A DNA stretch of 64,000 bases, from the NCBI GenBank assembly GCA_037957365.1, contig JARHVA010006305.1, positions 632,501 to 696,500 of the forward strand, read 5' to 3'. Shown here one piece after another: positions 47,722 to 59,314 of the stretch. This DNA comes from Torreya grandis (taxonomy: Eukaryota; Streptophyta; Pinopsida; Cupressales; Taxaceae). The notes under the pieces are model-generated. The model worked only from the letters and a program-made list of their open reading frames with translations. It did no database searches and was not told where the DNA came from. The stretch's first letter is position 1; each line of letters opens with the position of its first letter. The position numbers and the translations under genes were made by a program.

Positions 47722-49476
47722 TAATTTTAATTTTTTAATGTGATGATCTATATGTCTTTAATATATATTTTTAAACAATTACTCAATAATTTTCTTATAA
47801 CAATTGTTGTGTGCATTTTTAAAGTATAATAAAGCCTTATTTAATATTCATGATTAATGAGAGTTGAAAATTTAATTAAAGTACTTTGAATTAATATTTT
47901 ATTTAAAAAAAAATATTAATATGTTACTTGATTTAAAAATCTAATATGTATTTAATTTTTAAATATTATATATTTTTTAAAACATTTAATTTCGAAATAT
48001 TTTTATTAATTATTATAATTATTATTTTTTTATTTTGTTTATATAATTTAAATATATTAACATTTATATATTTAAATATATCTTATTTTTTAAAATCATG
48101 ATACAATTATGTCAATATATGAAAATTTAGATTTCTAACATAACAAATTTTGGTGCAAAACTTAATATAAATTATTATAACAAGAAAATAACTATGCACA
48201 TGTATCAGTTACATAAAAATGACTGATATAGAAAGCACAAGATAAATAAACCTCCAAAATAATCAATAAACCTATTAACTTTACTTATGAAGTTGCATCA
48301 CCCTGTTTGGCACAATTTATGTCAACAAAGATTCTGAATCAATTTTTTTTCCATTTTCTAATATTAATTTTGATTTAAAAAAAAAAAAAAAAAACATAAT
48401 ATTATAATAGTTTATAATCCATTAATGTTTTTTCACCCTACATTAAAAATCTGAAAACCCATAATTATAATGGAACGTTGTTAAATTGAAAGAAATGTGC
48501 ACAAAATTCAAATTTATTTCAAGTCTGGCTTTACATCTGCATATTACGTTTGGCTAAAAATTTCCAAGGACTTTTCAACAAGCCCAATTTTTTTATACCC
48601 TGTTAAAATGTGTGTGTTTTTTTTTAATGAGACTATATTTATTTGAGGCATTGTTGATGAACAATCCATGTTTATTGTGTCTGCTTCCATGTTTTGCATA
48701 GATTTCGATTTGGGAACTCACAACAATAACATTTGACAAGAAAATGTTTTTGATTATGCCTTGTACTGTGATTGGCAAAGGAAGGATTTTGGCGAAGGTT
48801 GTCATGGGTGTTAGAAATGTGTTTTATATTTTAAATGATTTGTATTTCAATAGATTGTATACCTAAAATGGAGTCTAATCACTTTCATTACAACTGGGCG
48901 ATAGCCCTAGACTAGCCAGTGAGGTGGGTAGCTCTTAGTGAGGTTCAAGGAAGTGTTTTGAATGTTTTTGGAACCATATTGGTGTATATTTGGGTAGTTA
49001 TTAGCTTATGTTTTATATATGTGATGGTGTTGGTACCTATGTTATTGTAATACAACTTTGATTATTATTTATTAATATGTTTATATATTTGCATATACAA
49101 TGAGGAAAAATTAGAATTGATAATTATTTTATTTTATTGTAAGAGAGTTAAGTTAATACAATAGAAATGAGGTTATTATGTTGGGATTTTTTTTTTTGGT
49201 CAAAAAAGTTTTTCAGGGGAAATCTTATGTATTATGTAATCTTGTGTAGTCCATTTTTCTTATTTTGCTAGCTTCAATATTATATTAGTATTGCTTCTCT
49301 CATTTTAGTTTACTATATCTATTTTTTTTCTTGGGGTTTGGATTTAGCCTTTGCCAAATTGCATTATATCAAAAGTGTCTACAATTTTTTTTTAAATTCT
49401 ATTTTGTGCATATCCTACAATCATCACATTTCACATACTAAATATATTCTAGGGATTTATTTGAAAAGCTTTAAAG
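46587..49476. other. AT-rich stretch without a recognisable gene
   Basis: Long A/T runs and a (TAA)n array at 47638-47722, then a run of 18 A at 48377-48394. The minus ORF 48593-48805 has no recognisable domain. Nothing else supportable. Confidence 0.5.
47638..47722. repeat. (TAA)n microsatellite, about 85 bp
   Basis: Pure trinucleotide repeat. Confidence 0.97.
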
Positions 49477-49496
49477 CCTTGTAAAAAGCATTGTTT
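49477..49496. repeat. Target-site duplication of the retroposed insert, left
   Basis: CCTTGTAAAAAGCATTGTTT, matching 50322-50341 at 18 of 20 positions. Confidence 0.8.
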
Positions 49497-50321
49497 TTGA
49501 TTAATTAAGGCGGCAAACCAGGGGCCGAACCCTATACAGTCAAAAAAGACATGAAGGCTGGCAAACAAAAGATGCCAGCACCGAACCAACGGCACAACCG
49601 AGAAACAAAGTCAGAAGCAAAACAAAACACTGGAAAGACCAAAGTTAGAAAGGACGAAACTACATAACTATAGAATTAACAAGATCCTTAAAATTCTCAT
49701 TGTCTGCATTGTCAGCATTCCCTAGATTACCCACCGCTTCCAACATAGTCATATTCAGCAGAATGTTATTTCCCAGGCCTTTGGCGAAGACCTTTTCTAG
49801 CTTTTGAATGCGGACCTTCAAGGCCCCAATATCTGTTTTCCAATCATTCTCATTCTCCGATCTCTCACCAACTTCTTCTACATGCATCTTCTCCTTATTA
49901 TCAGCAGTTCTCCTAGAATCAGCACCCTGCTCTTCAGTGACCTCAAAAACCCGAGAACTCTGTTTCCCACCAGTGTCCTCCGAAATTTCTTGAATTTTCG
50001 GCTCTTCATACCCCAATTACCGCCTTGAGCTTCGAACAAGTAACAAGCCCTCAGTTCCATTTGCACTGAATGCAGATGTGAAGGTTCTTTTTACAAAATG
50101 GCCCACCGCGGTGACGTCTACTTTCATGCTTAAAAATAATTCCCCCTTGGTTTTCATGATGCGAATCTTGTACCTCCACCTCATGATACAAGGAATTAAT
50201 CATGACAATCAATGAAGTACGAAGGTTATCATTTTCCATGATCCGCAATGGCCTTCTCCACGTGGACCGCCTTCGAAAGCTATCTTCGTCATCAAAGTGC
50301 ATCATTCATGCTCCGTCATCT
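49497..50321 (-). mobile_element. 825-bp retroposed insert (probable truncated LINE or retrocopy)
   Basis: Clearly less AT-rich than its flanks and bordered by 20-bp imperfect direct repeats, the length expected from target-primed retroposition. The minus strand is the sense strand: frames 50305-50051 and 50016-49660 start near its 5' end, and its 3' end is A-rich (CCTTAATTAATCAAAAA). The phrase TATAGGGTTCGGCCCCTGG near the 3' end resembles plant LINE 3' tails. A shift near 50020-50050 joins the two frames. RT is absent, so it would be an internally deleted LINE or a retrocopy of a host transcript. Confidence 0.7.
49660..50305 (-). pseudogene. Unrecognised two-frame coding relic in the insert
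   Basis: The first frame (84 codons, MMHFDDEDSFRRR start) is basic and charged. The second (118 codons) is Glu/Lys-rich and contains a likely coiled coil (DIGALKVRIQKLEKVFAKGL). Together they could be an ORF1-like N-terminus of a LINE or a piece of a host protein. I do not recognise a family. The frames overlap-shift by one base around 50030, and both are otherwise free of stops over 600 bases, unusual for this window and a sign of younger age. Confidence 0.45.
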
Positions 50322-50341
50322 CCTTGCAAAAAGCAATGTTT
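50322..50341. repeat. Target-site duplication of the retroposed insert, right
   Basis: CCTTGCAAAAAGCAATGTTT, matching 49477-49496. Confidence 0.8.
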
Positions 50342-53300
50342 AATGCATATATAAAAATATTTTGTGCATATCTAACAATTATCACATTCCATGAGATGGA
50401 ATCTCATTGAGACATTTTGTTACATCCTATCCTACTCTTTACAAACTACAATAGTATTAGGCAATGGAATAAACTAATGATTAGTTTTTTTTTTTTTTTA
50501 ATTCTGATAATATATTTGGATATCTATGATGTTTGATTAGACAACTTTGTTGTTTTATTTTATGGTATATTATGATTGAGGACATTTTCACATGTATCTA
50601 GATATAATATATTGATGTGTATTGGAATCTTATGCTACGTTTTATATATATATATATGATTTGTCATATAATAGTTTACTTGTTATATATACATTTTGAT
50701 TATTTTTTTTATCTTATTGGAAGGTCATACTAATTACTATTTTATTTGATCGAGGTGCTTACCGGATTATCTTACCCTAATTGAGTCGAACAAAGAGAGA
50801 GCATCATAGAGGAGGAGGATACATATTTTTTCAATGGGGATAGAAAGAATAAAATTGAACCCCCACACACACATACACATTGCATGCTAAAATGTTGGTA
50901 TTTTTAGTATTTTGTAAATGTGTTGTGTGATTGCTTTTAACTAGCTATTAGTTTGGTTAATATTGCATGTTTTGCATTAGTTACAGATCATGAACTTGCT
51001 ATGTTGTTGATAAACTATTTTGAATATGGATTTTCCTGTTGGTTTTATTTATTAACCCTACAATGCATATTTACTGTGTGAATCTCTATGAAACTGGTAT
51101 GCAGGCTAAATTATGGTTTGCGGAGTTATGATTGAAAATGGATCTAATTTATTCATTTTAAATTGAATAAGTTACATGATTTTATTTAACCCATTTTTAT
51201 TTATAAATAAATATGAAAAGTTTATCTAATTCACTTAACCCCTTTTGGTGACCTAGGGGACATGAGAAAAAATATATCCAAGAAAATTTTATTTTGTAAA
51301 GTCTTAAAAAACACAAGGAAATGGTTTGGAAGGTTCTAGTTACATAATAATTGGGTTTTTGGCACAAATCAATGCCATGCAAAAATTTGAATCCAAAAAT
51401 TAGGGTTATCTTGAAGTCTTGGGAAGAAATTAGATCTTTTGATATCATAATATATTTTTACTTATCTATTTGGTGGAGAGCCAAGTTCATGAAGTTTGAC
51501 ATGCAGCTGCCATGCTAGATAGTTTTAGTGGAACTTCAAGCTAACTCCAGTAAAAATGGTTATGTATTTATGGAATTCAAGTCTTGTGAGGGAGAATTTT
51601 TGAGAGTTTTAGGATAAACGTGAGGGCATGCAAAACATGGAAAATAAAATAAGAGAGAGAAAATGGGAATAATTAGACACATGAGTAAATGAGAAAATAA
51701 GCAACAAGGATTATCATGAGCAAGGGGTTTGAATACCATTATGGGCATTCAATAAGCATCAACTATCATTTTTTAAGTATCTGAGTAAGTGGTGTAATTG
51801 AAATTTTAAGCCATAGAAACATTATGGGTTTTGCTTGATTTTTTATGGACTATTTAATTACTTAAGTCTATAAATAAGGTTTAAAAACCCTCTTTTATGT
51901 GGGTTAGGCTATATAGTGATTGAATGCTTAAACTAGTAACCCATTTTGGCCACTCCTATGATGAATAAATGATTCATATCTCTCCTCTTTCATCTTCCTG
52001 GCTCTGATTTCTTCCTTTAAACTATTTCTCTGTAATTTGGTTTGCTTGCTTCATGTAGGTACCTTGCTTCTTTCTAACACCTAGGTCATTCTTAGCTTCA
52101 CTAGGCTCATAAGCCTCTTTAAATGCATAGTCTTATTCATTTTATCCAAGACACATCACCCTTCATCTCTATATGTACTTTATACACCCCCTTAGCACCA
52201 AATTCATCTTCTCATACATAATTTTCATCACTTCATGACTCTTTTCTTGGTTGAAGTTTGTCTCTCTGTCATATAGGTTCATAGATCTCACACCTTAATA
52301 CATGATTCCAAGGTTATTAAATCCACATAAGTTCTCACATAAACATTCACCTACCTATTTTAAATCCCATACAAATCCAATCAAATAACACAATCTCCAA
52401 GCAAGAACTCTCAACCATCCACTCTTTTTCTCTTAAGGCCTAGTTCCCTGTAGCCCTATTTTAGCATAAATCTAGAAGGTGTGAATAATATACAAATATT
52501 AAAATAAAAATTAAGACATTTTTATATACCCTTTATCCCTTTTTAGCTTCACCTAAAGTCTCAATTTATAGATCTCAGTGGAAGTACTTTTTATCTTACA
52601 CCCTTCTTGGTAATTAGGTCTCTTTAGGCCTAGTTCAATCACATAGTCATGGATACCGTACAGTAGGATAGGTACCAAATTAAATCCATTTGAATTATAT
52701 GTATCACCTCAAATCACAATATATTCCAAAGTTTTATCAATTTTGGATTGTGGAAATGAAAGTTATGCTAGTTGCAAAATTTAAACTCTAAGTTTAGTTT
52801 TGACAGGCCTGTGCAAGGCTGAGATCCTATAAAATGGGATAAATGGAGTTATAGAATACTTAAAACACACCTAATACTTGTAATATGTCTACCCAAATCC
52901 TTTCACCTTCTCCAATATCTGGTTATACGTGAACAACCACTAAACACATCCTATATGCAGGTTTACATAGTTTTGTGTTCTTTTGACAAGACCATGTGAA
53001 AGTTTTAGTTGTCTCTTGCACTTCTAAATTGAATTTGAATATATAAATGGGTTTTATTATTTTTTAATGTCTTTTATACCCTATCTCAACCTCTCCAAAG
53101 GTTATTTGGTTATAAATAATCACTACAAGTCCCAACACATGAATTTGCAAAATTTTGAGTATTTTAATAGGACTTTGTTTACCAAAATGAAAGTTAGATT
53201 TGGATATTTAAATCTATAAATGTATTTATTAAGCATTAAAATATATTAATCTCACCAATTATGAATTATATACTATACTCATAACCTCAAAAACATTTAA

Positions 53301-54761
53301 ATAGATCTCCAAGAGTCCCCATGTTCTCTTATGTTCTACACTGTGTTAAAAACATAGTTGTCCCACAACTTGGGTCTTATGCCTTAGAATTGCAGATAAA
53401 CACAAGAGTATATTATATTAAAAGAATAAAAATAAAATATAAAAAATAACATACCAATAAACACTGTGAATTCATAAATATTCTCTGAAAGCATCCATTC
53501 ATTCATTGATCTTCTTGATCATATAATAGTCATACAAAAAACCTACAACTCAGGCAGTTCTTCCTCAAGTTTTGATAATTATTATATTTATTGAGGCTCT
53601 CCACATATCTCTTCATAATTTATCCTCCTATAATAACCTAATAATATTCAAATTACTCACTCACATGCAATTCTATCCTCTTATTATGCCAAACATGCCA
53701 AATAACTCTCTTTTCTTGCCAACTCCATGTAGGGTGGTAGTTATACTTATTTTTATTGGCTCATATTTGTCTTATCCATGAGATTCATGTTGGAAACACT
53801 AATAAAACACTCCCCTATAACCTAATATGACCTTTAACCAACTTAAACCAATATTATCATTTCATACACCACCCAAAACACCACCCAAAGCTAGTTATAA
53901 ATTTTAAATTTTCAAATCTTCCCTTTTGGTGGGAAACTCCATATTAACCAAGAACATACAAACCAAAGACTCATAATAACTCCAAAACATCCTATAGGAC
54001 CTTATAAGACCTCTCCTACCCATATAAAACTTAAAATATCTATCATTAACTTTCAAACACATTTACATTCTTTGTTACCTTGTAATGCTTTGCATCATCT
54101 TGAGTGTCATATTTAGCCAATTTTAAAAAGAAACAATATGATTTTATTTTTGTTTTTGAAATTGAGTATAAAATACCATTTACTGTTTAAAAAAAAAGGT
54201 TCAATCTTATGTACTTAGGGATATAACTCACTTCCATCCATAAGCCTATAATATTGAGGATGCATCAGTTACATGAAAGCAAAAACCTTTGTGAAGAACT
54301 GGTACATGCCTACCTACCATTGAAAATTCTTGTTAGTTGACTCACTTGTGTCAAAGTTTGAAATTAAAATATTAGTAATTTTTAGTTATGTTGAGGTTGT
54401 ATAAATGGTTCTCATGAAATTTAAGTGGACACGGAACATGTTTTGGATTGTTTTGTTTATCTTGATTGATCTTCAAGTTATGGATGTATAAATAAATGGA
54501 ATCAATTATTTTATTTACAAATACCAAGACTTGTAGCTGTATTTAATGTTGTGGAGTGAATGCCCTATTTAAAATCTAGTAATTGTAATTTTGACCAACT
54601 ATAGGTACATAATTCTAGAAGGAGTTGTAGGCATGTATTTTGATTGTTTACATTCTCATAAATTTATACAAGTTATATATGTATATCTTAATTGAAGTTG
54701 TTACAACCATATATATTTATATATGAGCTATAGGTTTGGATTGTGATTAAGTTGTTAAAAG

Positions 54762-54762
<1 letters not shown>
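50342..54762. other. AT-rich stretch without a recognisable gene
   Basis: No domain found. A TATA-like CTATAAATAAGG near 51868 followed by T/C-rich sequence could be an old LTR promoter, but no ends were found. Three segments near 52540, 52890 and 53090 show faint resemblance to one another (a CCC..TC.ACCT..CC phrase, then a T-rich middle), possibly an old internal repeat. Confidence 0.45.

Positions 54763-54826
<64 letters not shown>
54763..54826. repeat. (TA)n microsatellite, 64 bp
   Basis: Uninterrupted TA run. Confidence 0.97.
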
Positions 54827-54827
<1 letters not shown>

Positions 54828-56338
54828 CATCCTTTTATGGAATCAACATTTAGATAAATTTGTGACAAATTTTATAGTGTTCAGGGATTCAAAATAAATA
54901 AATCATTAATAGTGATTTTAAAAGGAATTTATTAATAAGTTTCATATGTAATAAAATGCATTTACCTTCTTAGAAGAATCTTGAAAAAACAATATTTTCA
55001 TTTCACTTGGTTAGTGAATTGTTGGATAGATATTTAGATTCAACTCTCTGCATATAGAATGACATTAGTTAAAGTTGTATGAAGCAATTAATTAATGAGA
55101 GAGAATTATGTTCAATAAATATTATGATGAAAGTAGTTATCTAGTGTAAAGTAGATTCATTTATAAAAAACATTGGAATGAAATGACCAACATAGATATA
55201 GTAAATACTAGTTGTCATGCTTATGCTATTATGTTAAGTCTTCTTTAGCTTCTTTGAACCATTGCTTAATTTTTAAAGTGTTAGGTAATGATAGGTAGAT
55301 TACTATCATTTTAGAAAATTTTTGAATTGTGCATTGACTAAGTTGATAATGATAAATCTATTTTTACTTGAGATTTATTGATACATTAACATATGCATTA
55401 GCCATGCTCATTTTTAGAAAATAAGAAGGTAATTTGATAGATATAAATCTGCATTCCTTGGATGTGACAATGATAGTATGTTTTATTACAAAATCAAAGT
55501 TGTTTTCTGTGAATGAAAAATATTTGGAAGTTGTATTAAATGGTTAAGAGAAATCTACCATAAATTACTAGTTGATTTTATGCTACAATTTTGTGGATAA
55601 GATGTCTTTGAATTATTTAATGAGTTTTATAGTTTCATGCTATATTATGTTAAGGGTTGATTGGTATATGAGGTTGAGGACATGAAATGCATACACATAT
55701 CATTTTTTAACACAAAAGATACTGAGATTAATTATCAAAGAGTATGTGTGTGTGTGTGGATTTGACTTAGATTCATGAGAGATATGAAATCTACAATGAA
55801 TTTTTTTGACCAAAGTAATGTTATAGCTGAAAGCATTGTCAATCTATTGTACTGTCTAGCTTACATGCATGTATATGATGTCATATTAGATAAAATAATA
55901 TTTTATGGTATGTCTGACTACTGTAGTATTAGTGATTGTACTACACACAATTTTGTTTGAGTTATTGATATCCACACTATCATTATTGACCCCTTAGAGA
56001 AAGGAAGAAACTCTCCCAGTGGGGAGTACAGGAGATCGATGGTCTGTTGTTGGAGGAAAAATGTCTAGCTGATACTCTCCCTCGCATCATCTTATCAACC
56101 ATTCTAGATGAATACTCATGGCTATTGTATCAATTTTGAACTATTTTATAAATCTCTAATATACTATTGTACTTCATATCATGTATTATTATAAAATTCA
56201 ATGGAAATTGTATTATTTAGACATTCAATATTATTATGATTATTTAAAATAGTGGTTGTATATTTATACATGATTCATTATAATGAGAAAAGCAAAGGTT
56301 TTGTAATCCTGTTTAGATATAAGAATGAGTTATTTTAG
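54827..56338 (+). other. AT-rich stretch, its right part probably the left half of an interrupted LTR
   Basis: No coding domain. A plus-strand TATA-like TATAAAT at 56147-56153 and the LTR end/primer site at 63825-63839 suggest that the sequence just left of 56344 is the 5' part of an LTR split by the large-LTR element. The LTR start was not located. Confidence 0.4.
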
Positions 56339-56343
56339 TGTAT
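56339..56343. repeat. Target-site duplication TGTAT, left
   Basis: Pairs with TGTAC at 63571-63575, one mismatch. Confidence 0.7.
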
Positions 56344-57922
56344 TGTTGACGCAGTGGATTACACTCGGGGGCAAGACGCCTAGCTCCTGCCCTTCCACAC
56401 GTCAAAATGGAAACTCCCCTCTCACCTGTGGGACCGGCGAAGCTGGAGGGGAGAGTCTCTAGAAAAGGGCTAGCTCCCTTTGGTGTATATTTTAGGCCCT
56501 GGTTTCTCCTACTGCTAATAAATAAATGAAAAGAGGGGGGGTTGAAAAGGGAGAGAGATGCTGAAAACAAAACCTAAACCTAAAACAAAAAAGGTGATAC
56601 ACCAAAATGATGACCCACCCAGCCCAAATATACACTTTTCACCAAGAAGAAGTGCTCATACACTTCATTTGATATGATAAATACATTTGCATTAGTGAGC
56701 TAGGGGTCCCTGGAAATACAGGGAGGAAGAAACTACCAGAGGTGTCCTCAGACACATTTATGGCAGCTTATTCACAGGGACCTACACTCCTCTAGGGACA
56801 CTTCTGGCAAACCTGCAAAAGAGAAACTCACAATGCACTAGACATGTTGAAATCACCCTGTGAAAGCATAAGGAAAATGACTTCACATAGAACAATGGCA
56901 TAGACACATCCAAAAGTGCAAGCTCAAATAGAGGTAAAAATGCTAAGTCCTAATTCAAGGTACAATCTGCCAGAGTTCTGCCTTACAACCCTGAGAGATT
57001 TTTGGGTAGAGCTTTGCCTTAAGGTTGAGAGATTGCAGCCCTTCTCAAATGAGAAGTTTAAAATATATAAAAAGAGGAGAAGGGAACTTGGCGCTTCTTT
57101 TGAAAAGACTTTGGCACTCTTGACAAGCTAGCCCATGTGCATTGAGAGCATCGGGAAGAGGAAGTCACTATTGTTGATGTCATTCTTCTAGAAGAGGCCT
57201 GCTGGAACCATGTTGTGTAATCACCAATCTTGACTTTGGCGTTCAAGCATTAATGTGAAAGCATGGGCAGTGCCTCTTTTTTGTAAATAGACTACTCTTT
57301 CTAGATATTCACGTGATTTGTCCCCTTAAAATGCAAAATGGAGAAGATAGGCCATGCCATTTACTGTTTGCACCATTTGGTGACTATCTAGCAATAACTC
57401 ACCTCTCCTTTGCCACTTGGACTGCTTTGTCTTTTCTTGCACTTTATCTTCTTCCTCCTTTTGTCCCTTTCTGGCTTTTTTGCCCCTCAAGACTATCTTT
57501 TTGGTGGGTCACTATGTTCTTTGGGCTCTTCCTGCTTGCCTCGGCCACTTTTCACTAATTTTCAAATAAGTGATACATGGTGCATTCTACTATGAAATGG
57601 GTAGGACACGTGGCAACATCCTCTTGACTCATAAAAACTTTAGGCACCCCTTGAAGGTCTTGCAGAAGAGGACACGTGTCAGCTTCTGTTGAGCTTTGCA
57701 GGGGACACGTGGCACGTTTTACTGTTCCTAGAAAAGCATGTCAAAGCCTTCCACAGTTTCCACTTGGTGCCTTCCACGCTCTGGCTTTTCCTAGTGTAAA
57801 ATTGATGTTTGCGGGCCTGTCACTGTGTTTGAATTTCCAACGGCTAGTTCACCGTGCTTGACTTTGATGTCTTCGGGCCCGTCACCCCTTGGAATTTCTT
57901 CGACCTTTTCTATGGACCTTTT

Positions 57923-58186
57923 CTTGCAGACAAAAAGTCTGCAAGAATTGCCTTGTCACTTTGAAATTGTTCTTCAAAAATTTTGTCAACTTTTTGGCTA
58001 CAGCTTCCCTGAATTTCTTTGGACTTTTTGTCTGAAGGAATTCTTTCAGACAAAAGTCTGAAAGAAATCGTCCTTGTCTTTTACGCATTTTTTTGAATTC
58101 CTTCAGCTGCCTTCAAAGTGCTCTTCTGAATTCCTTCAAACTTTTTGTCCAAAGGAATTCCTTTAGACAAAAAGTCTGAAGGAATT
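57923..58186. repeat. Hairpin cluster in the left LTR
   Basis: Three hairpins with A4-A5 loops: CTTGCAGAC/GTCTGCAAG (57923-57945, perfect 9-bp stem), TTCTTTCAGAC/GTCTGAAAGAA (58041-58066, perfect 11-bp stem) and AATTCCTTTAGAC/GTCTGAAGGAATT (58156-58186, 13-bp stem with one mismatch). All share the CAGAC-A-GTCTG core. Confidence 0.9.
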
Positions 58187-58338
58187 ATGCCTTTACCTCA
58201 ACAAAATTTTGAAAGAACTTACCTTTGCGGCTTTCTCTTTGTGGCCTCTTTGAAAGTGTTCCCTGCCTCCACAAGGGCTCTTGAACCTAGAACTACCCTT
58301 CGCAAGGGCATTTGTCCTTCGAGAGACTTGAAATTTTG

Positions 58339-58562
58339 ATTGAACCACTCCTAACCAAGCCTTGAACCAAGCTTTCAACCAAATCGGCCGAACCAAGTCG
58401 TTGAACTGACTAAGAGAACCGAGTGATTGAACCAAGCATTGAACCAAAGCATTGAACCAACACGATGAACTTTGACAATTGAACTAAAGCATTGAACCAA
58501 AGCATTGAACCAAGGCATTGAATCGAAGCATTGAACCTATTCAATGGTTCAATGGTTCAAAG
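58339..58562. repeat. TTGAACCAA short-unit array, left LTR
   Basis: About fifteen copies of (CA)TTGAACCAA(AG) with 11-15 base spacing, followed at the right end by inverted copies (TTCAATGGTTCAATGGTTCA), which lets the end of the array fold back on itself. Confidence 0.9.
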
Positions 58563-58734
58563 ATGCTAACTCTTGGAAAGATTATGTCGTTGAAACACTC
58601 TTCCAACCTTAAAGAAAAGTGTCTTTGAACCATTTTAGATCTCTTTCCTTGTGAATTTCTTCAGATAAGAGTCCGAAGAAGCTTTGTAAGACCTTTCACT
58701 CTTTGAACTAGTTCTTCATCTACCGAAAGACTAC

Positions 58735-58915
58735 ACCTGCAGAGTTCGTAGAAGTCCCTGTGAAGTCCGTAGAAAACCTGCAGAGTCTGTAGAAATGGAC
58801 CCGCAGAGTCTATAGAAACTCTACTGCTAAGTCTATAGAAATCCAAGCTCTGCAAAGTCTATAGAAATGGACCTGCAAAGTTCGTAGAAAACCTACAGAG
58901 TCTGTAGAAATTTGC
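58735..58915. repeat. GCAGAGTCTGTAGAAA array, left LTR
   Basis: Eight or nine degenerate units of about 20 bases (CTGCAGAGTCCGTAGAAATG type). Confidence 0.9.
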
Positions 58916-59314
58916 AAGACTTGTGCAAAATCAAAAGTACTGGATCGAAACAACATGAACAAAAAGGGGGGACCAATTTTTTGGCCTGTTGAGCAAAAAA
59001 TGGTCAACATATTGCCAAATCCCAGGGGAAGCATGCCTGCTATGCTTAGAGACCAATTGATTTTTAGTCCATTGGGCATAGAGTTAGATGCAGCTTGAAC
59101 AAAGTTAGCAACAACCCTAAAAGATCCAAGAATCAAACATGAAGCTTTTTACCCCACACACAAAGGAAAACACACATAAGGCTAAAAACACTACTTTTTC
59201 AAACTACACTTAAGGAAAGCAGGAAAAGAAACTGAAAGCAAACTACTATGTACAACTAACCAAGAATATTTGCTTCCCTCCTGGATCAAAGGGAAAATTA
59301 CTTAAGTCCCCTCC

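Larger units (their letters stand above)
56344..59009 (-). repeat. LTR (3' on the minus strand), 2666 bp
   Basis: Alignable with 60813-63570 along its whole length. Richer in G+C than the flanks. It contains a hairpin cluster (57923-58186), a TTGAACCAA array (58339-58562) and a GTAGAAA array (58735-58915). A plus-strand TATA-like ATATATAAAAAGAGG lies at 57062-57076. Confidence 0.92.

Noticed and set aside
48593..48805. Exon of a host gene on either strand
   Set aside because: Short frames look weakly coding but I could match no family and saw no consistent splice sites.
58339..58562. CRISPR-like array of short repeats
   Set aside because: Units are contiguous and degenerate without spacers, and the DNA is a eukaryotic LTR.
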